Assembly: GCF_025060755.1 (NCBI RefSeq)
Contig: NZ_JANYUY010000047.1
Coordinates: 1-64,000, forward strand
From: Paenibacillus doosanensis
GTDB lineage: Bacteria; Bacillota; Bacilli; Paenibacillales; NBRC-103111
Reading direction: 5' to 3'
Length of the DNA stretch: 64,000 bases
A program made the translations under genes and the position numbers. The notes below the pieces were generated by a model. It searched no databases. It saw nothing but the letters and a program-made list of their open reading frames with translations, and was not told the origin of the DNA. Below, in pieces: positions 60,590-64,000 of the stretch (its first letter is position 1; each line of letters opens with the position of its first letter).

Positions 60590-60640
60590 AAGGAGCTGCT
60601 CGCTTCATGCTTCGGCAAAGCGAGGACAGCTCCTTATTTG
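60590..60640. terminator. Bidirectional terminator between salA and gerD
   Basis: AAGGAGCTG (60590-60598) pairs with CAGCTCCTT (60627-60635), with an inner CGCTT/AAGCG stem. T-rich sequence follows on both strands (TTATTT on +, TTTTC on -), serving convergent salA and gerD. Confidence 0.8.
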
Positions 60641-60687
60641 CGTTCAACGGCTCCGAGTAAGAGCATTTTGGGACTCTCCGCCGAATT

Positions 60688-61380
60688 TTATTCTTGTTTC
60701 TTCTTTTCGCCCGATTCGCTGTCATTTTTTTCGGATTTCTTTCCACCGGATTCTCCGCCGCCGCCTTGGCTTTGAGCTTTTGGCTGAGACTCCTCCTCAA
60801 GCACCTTTTTCATCAAATTCATAAGCTCCAGGCGGAAAAGCGGACTTTGCAGCGATTCCTGCATAACTGTTTTCATTTGCTGTCTGTACTGGGGACCTTT
60901 CATCGCATCCATCAGCATTTTTTCGAAATCGGGATTTTTCATTGCATCCATTAAGGATTTTTGGTAATCCGGGTCCTTCATTAAATCCTTTTGCAATTGC
61001 TTGGTATCTTTTTGAATGGCTTTGGCGAATTGCCCTGCAAACTTAGGGTCCGTCATTACGGTTTGAAGAAATTTGTTATTGCTCGTATCCGTTAAGACAT
61101 CTTTAACTGCCAATTGAATTTGCTGGGAATCGCCGGCCGACAACAGCTTCATTTGGCCTTCGGATTGCGCGCCTCCTCCGCTGCTGCCCCCGATCCCGCT
61201 GTTTAGAGCCATTTGGATCGCTTTTTTGCCGTCCTCCGTTTTTAAAATATCCAACACCATCGTTTTTGTATCCTTATAACCGCCGCTCTGCGATTGCGAG
61301 GCTTGTTTATCTGAGCCGCATGATGCCAAAACCATGATCATAAGCAGGAGGGGAACAGAGCGCAACCATCTTGTCATCAT
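60688..61380 (-). CDS. gerD: Spore germination lipoprotein GerD
   Basis: A 230-residue lipoprotein of the spore inner membrane that clusters germinant receptors into the germinosome. Signal peptide with lipobox LASC, lipidated Cys21. The middle is helical with repeated KDPDYQKSLMDAMKNPDFE-type units. The low-complexity tail is rich in Gly, Ser, Lys and Glu. On the minus strand, ATG ATG with AAAGGAG upstream. Homologue order salA-gerD-kbaA-pdaB is that of B. subtilis. Confidence 0.95.
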   Translation of the reverse strand: MMTRWLRSVPLLLMIMVLASCGSDKQASQSQSGGYKDTKTMVLDILKTEDGKKAIQMALNSGIGGSSGGGAQSEGQMKLLSAGDSQQIQLAVKDVLTDTSNNKFLQTVMTDPKFAGQFAKAIQKDTKQLQKDLMKDPDYQKSLMDAMKNPDFEKMLMDAMKGPQYRQQMKTVMQESLQSPLFRLELMNLMKKVLEEESQPKAQSQGGGGESGGKKSEKNDSESGEKKKQE

Positions 61381-61521
61381 TGCTTAAAGCTCCTTTCCTA
61401 AACGAAATATGGGCTTATTATTTGCCGCCTTGGGCAGTTTCACTCCGCCTTTGATTGGCTTTTTTTTGTGAAGGTTGGTACAATTAACTTCTGTAGACAT
61501 GATGCTCTGGGGGTAGAAGTC

Positions 61522-62118
61522 GTGACATTGAGAAAGTGGTTTTATTTATTTTGGACAACGCTGCTGATCGGTGCTTTCAGTGCATTGGTGACGGGAATTA
61601 CTTTGCAGTCCAATGACCAGCAGTTCAGTTTTCTTGGCGGCTCTGCCATAGGCTACAATGTGCTTATAATGCTTCTGGGAGGGGCGACCATCAGTGTGTT
61701 AAGCCAGATGGGATTTTTCGCTTATTTGATTATTCGGTTTATTGCTATGGGAATTATAAGAAGTAAATGGATATGGGATATGCTGCAAGTCATTTTAGTA
61801 GCCGTAGCGATGTTTGACTTGGTGTATTTGCGCCAATCCGACGAGTCCGGAACTTGGTTCAGTTACATGCTGCTGCCCTTTCTTATGCTTGTTCTCGCCA
61901 TTTTGGTCTCTTTATGGAAGGTTAAGCTTACGAATAAAAACGGTTTTATTCCCACATTATTTTTTATGACGGTAGTAACGGCTATTGAGGCCGTGCCGGC
62001 ACTTAGACTGGATACGGCGGCATCGACGGTATTTATGATGGTTCCTTTACTCGCGAGCAATACGTGGCAAATTTTAATTTTATCCAAAGTGCTGAACACA
62101 AACAAAGAGCCGCTGTAA
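61522..62118 (+). CDS. kbaA: KinB signalling pathway activation protein KbaA
   Basis: A 198-residue membrane protein with about six hydrophobic segments, needed for the KinB branch of the phosphorelay that starts sporulation in B. subtilis. GTG 61522 is chosen because TGGGGGT lies eight bases upstream and the length then equals that of KbaA; the longer frame from 61468 has no site. Divergent from gerD and convergent with pdaB. Confidence 0.88.
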   Translation: MTLRKWFYLFWTTLLIGAFSALVTGITLQSNDQQFSFLGGSAIGYNVLIMLLGGATISVLSQMGFFAYLIIRFIAMGIIRSKWIWDMLQVILVAVAMFDLVYLRQSDESGTWFSYMLLPFLMLVLAILVSLWKVKLTNKNGFIPTLFFMTVVTAIEAVPALRLDTAASTVFMMVPLLASNTWQILILSKVLNTNKEPL

Positions 62119-62135
62119 CGGCTCTTATTGTTTAT
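62104..62135. terminator. Terminator shared by kbaA and pdaB
   Basis: AAGAGCCG (62105-62112) and CGGCTCTT (62119-62126) pair exactly; the loop contains the kbaA stop codon. The right side runs into ATTGTTTAT, the left side on the minus strand into TGTTTGTG. Confidence 0.75.
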
Positions 62136-62148
62136 CCGTATATTTTCT

Positions 62149-62934
62149 TTAGTGGACTTGCTTCATGGTCTGGTCTTCGGCCGGTGTCTTGTTGTCGACT
62201 TGAGTTTGCTTGAGCAGCTCGCTTACGGTAACGAACTCGTAGCCTTTCGCCCGTAGCTGGTCGATAATAACGGGGAGAGCTTCGTGCGTTTGTTTGACGG
62301 AATCGCTGGCATGCATAAGAACGATATCGCCGGGATGCGCTTTGGACACGACGCGGTTAATAATGTTGTCGACGCCCTTGTTCATCCAATCCATGGAATC
62401 CGTATCCCATTGGATGACATTGTAATGAAGCTCGCCCGCGATGCGCAGCACTCGTTTGTCAAAGTCCCCGTTGGGGAGCCGGATTAAATTCGGATGCTGC
62501 CCGGTAACCTCCGACAAAATTTGATCGGCCGTTTTGATCTGCGTACGAATCTCTTCATCGCTCAGGCTGCTGTAGTTGACATGCTTATGTCCGTGGCTGC
62601 CGATTTCCCAGCCTCCCTTCACGATACGGCTGACAATCTCCGGATGATCCTTAGCCCAGGGAGACGATAAGAAGAACGTCGCTTTTTTGACCCCCTTGTC
62701 CTCCAAGAGCTTCAGAATCGGCTCAGTTCGATTTTCTCCCCAGCTAATATCAAAGGTCAGGGCGATGACTTTCCGGTCCGTCTGCACGCTGTAGATCGCC
62801 GCTGGCTCGTCCTGGGAGAATACCGATACGTTGTCGCGCTCCGAATAAATAATGCCTATGGCAAATACGACGGCGACCGCTACAATTAAAGCTTGTTTTA
62901 GTTTTTTTCCATTAAGGACGTAAAAAAAATTCAT
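62149..62934 (-). CDS. pdaB: Polysaccharide deacetylase PdaB (NodB domain)
   Basis: A 261-residue sporulation protein, needed in B. subtilis to keep the spore cortex intact late in sporulation. A single N-terminal hydrophobic span (about residues 10-30) anchors it. The NodB domain has TFDISWGE in place of the usual TFDDG, SHGHKHVNYSS with metal-binding histidines, and RLPNGDFD where other members have RxPYG. These variants are shared by PdaB as I recall it and may mean altered activity. ATG at 62934 has AAAGGAGGT upstream; the longer frame to 63090 lacks a site. Confidence 0.93.
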   Translation of the reverse strand: MNFFYVLNGKKLKQALIVAVAVVFAIGIIYSERDNVSVFSQDEPAAIYSVQTDRKVIALTFDISWGENRTEPILKLLEDKGVKKATFFLSSPWAKDHPEIVSRIVKGGWEIGSHGHKHVNYSSLSDEEIRTQIKTADQILSEVTGQHPNLIRLPNGDFDKRVLRIAGELHYNVIQWDTDSMDWMNKGVDNIINRVVSKAHPGDIVLMHASDSVKQTHEALPVIIDQLRAKGYEFVTVSELLKQTQVDNKTPAEDQTMKQVH

Positions 62935-63121
62935 GAAACCATTGACCTCCTTTCCGGCCCCAAGCTTGGCTTCGCAAGGGCTTGTATAAGTGGGATTATT
63001 AAAATTGTATGCTGGGACAAGGAAGATATGACATAAGCTCGTACAAAGGCTTGCGTCCAAAAACATCTTTTCCATATAGATAGATGTCAAACCTAAAAGC
63101 AGAGGAGAAGCTAAAACGGCT

Positions 63122-63730
63122 ATGAGTAATTTAATGCGGCAATTTCAGTTAATGAAACATTATTTCATTGCTTCGGCTCTTGTTTTTATTGTTGGAATGG
63201 TGCTCGGAACTTGGTACTCCAGCCAATTTCAGGCGTTTATCGAAATGCAGCTGAAAGGGCTTGAGCAGCTGACGCAGTCGATTTCCGATAAAGCTAATCC
63301 CCAGTGGTCGATGTTTTGGCTGATTTTCTGGAACAATGCATGGAAATCGATCGTTATTATCGGGATGGGGGCTTTTTTTGGTGTGCTGCCGTTATTCTTT
63401 CTGCTGTCGAACGGGCTTTTGCTCGGCTACGTCATGGCGGTATCGGCGGAAAAACAGTCCGTCTTGTATGTAATTAAAGCGATCCTGCCGCACGGAATTA
63501 TCGAAATTCCCGCCGTCGTCTTCGCCTGTGCGTTCGGACTGCGCCTGGGAGTGCTCGTGCTGAAGTCGTTTAGCGCTTTGTTAAGCCAAGAGCGTTCTCA
63601 AAAATACAGGGATGAGTTCCGCGGCTTTATAAAAGCTCTGGGCCCCGTTATCATCATTATCGTCGTTTCTCTGACGGCGGCTGCGATTATCGAAAGCACC
63701 TTGACGTACTGGCTTGTGAAACAAGGATAA
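63122..63730 (+). CDS. SpoIIM-family (DUF95) membrane protein
   Basis: A 202-residue protein with an N-terminal span (about 15-33), a pair in the middle (about 70-115), another at about 125-150 and one at the C-terminus. FWNNAWKSIVIIGMGAFFGVLPLFFLLSNG and PHGIIEIPAVVFACAFGLRLG-like segments (shortened) are typical of the stage II sporulation protein M family. SpoIIM proper takes part in engulfment peptidoglycan hydrolysis; this shorter relative may have another role. Located beside pdaB, divergently. Confidence 0.8.
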   Translation: MSNLMRQFQLMKHYFIASALVFIVGMVLGTWYSSQFQAFIEMQLKGLEQLTQSISDKANPQWSMFWLIFWNNAWKSIVIIGMGAFFGVLPLFFLLSNGLLLGYVMAVSAEKQSVLYVIKAILPHGIIEIPAVVFACAFGLRLGVLVLKSFSALLSQERSQKYRDEFRGFIKALGPVIIIIVVSLTAAAIIESTLTYWLVKQG

Positions 63731-63793
63731 CGATTAGCATAAAAATATCCAAATATGAGCATAACAGTAAAGCGCGTGAAAAAGCTTTTACTG

Positions 63794-63853
63794 AAAGGCT
63801 GCATGTAAAAGCAGGGAAAGAGTGCAACTATGCTTTTACACGCAGCCTTTTTG
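63794..63853 (+). terminator. Very long terminator hairpin
   Basis: A 20-bp stem (63794-63813 with 63831-63850) with a single A-C mismatch; the arms begin AAAGGCTGC and end GCAGCCTTT, followed by TT. One of the strongest in the window. Confidence 0.9.
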
Positions 63854-63912
63854 CCATAGTCATGCGGTAGGTTTGCATTGTTGACCAACGTCGTGAAAGG
63901 GGTATTGTATTG

Positions 63913-64000
63913 ATGCTCGGCTTTTTATTTAACGAAAGAGAATGCAGGGAACTCGACTATGTTCTGAAAAAAGAACTGGACGAGATGCTCTTCGATTTGA
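63913..64000 (+). CDS. Conserved protein of unknown function (5' end only)
   Basis: An ATG at 63913 opens 29 codons that run off the window (LGFLFNERECRELDYVLKKE, then LDEMLFDL). AAAGGGG lies about 11 bases upstream. The acidic, amphipathic helix at the N-terminus recalls short proteins of Bacillales, but I cannot name it. Confidence 0.6.
   Translation, partial: MLGFLFNERECRELDYVLKKELDEMLFDL

Overview
The window is a core chromosomal segment of a spore-forming, low-GC Gram-positive bacterium of the Paenibacillus/Bacillales type. This is inferred from gene order (ctsR-mcsA-mcsB-clpC-radA-disA, gltX-cysE-cysS, sigH-rpmG-secE-nusG, and rpoBC-str-S10-spc-alpha in one block), from zinc-ribbon forms of S14, L33, L36 and Adk, and from sporulation genes (cwlD, gerD, kbaA, pdaB). 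Almost everything is on the + strand, as expected of a replication leading strand near the origin. Only gerD and pdaB are on the minus strand.

Layout. 1-399: the 3' end of a 23S rRNA, a 5S rRNA and their terminator. 423-4568: a LysR regulator, metE with a palindromic operator and no SAM riboswitch, a decayed glyA fragment and a YtkD-like Nudix hydrolase. 4795-9535: the CtsR-controlled ctsR-mcsA-mcsB-clpC proteostasis operon. 9761-14379: radA, disA (c-di-AMP synthase), pssA and the PIN/TRAM membrane protein YacL. 14415-22150: ispD-ispF (isoprenoid), gltX, a T-box-controlled cysE-cysS-mrnC-rlmB-rae1 run, then sigH. 22338-26111: rpmG-secE-nusG-rplK-rplA and the L10-leader-controlled rplJ-rplL. 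26161-34321: a YbxB-like methyltransferase, rpoB and rpoC. 34394-39169: rplGB-rpsL-rpsG-fusA-tuf. 39192-54619: S10, spc and alpha operons as one continuous array. 54660-56570: truA and rplM-rpsI. 56636-58623: sulfate assimilation pair cysH-sat. 58692-63853: cwlD, salA, gerD, kbaA, pdaB and a SpoIIM-family protein. A short conserved ORF runs off the right end.

The genes mostly build the gene-expression machinery, with regulatory RNA at the operon heads: T-box, L10 leader, probable L13 and S10 leaders. The most unusual content is between genes. At several junctions (radA/disA, rplN/rplX, infA/rpmJ, the rplJ leader) two tandem hairpins precede the next gene, and the second ends exactly in its Shine-Dalgarno sequence. 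Their stems differ in sequence but stay complementary, and three junctions share a TTACGAA core. A different array of three hairpins in exact 45-nt period, also with compensatory stem changes, lies between rplK and rplA. These two repeat classes are the best candidates for something undescribed. All functional readings of them here are inference from sequence alone.
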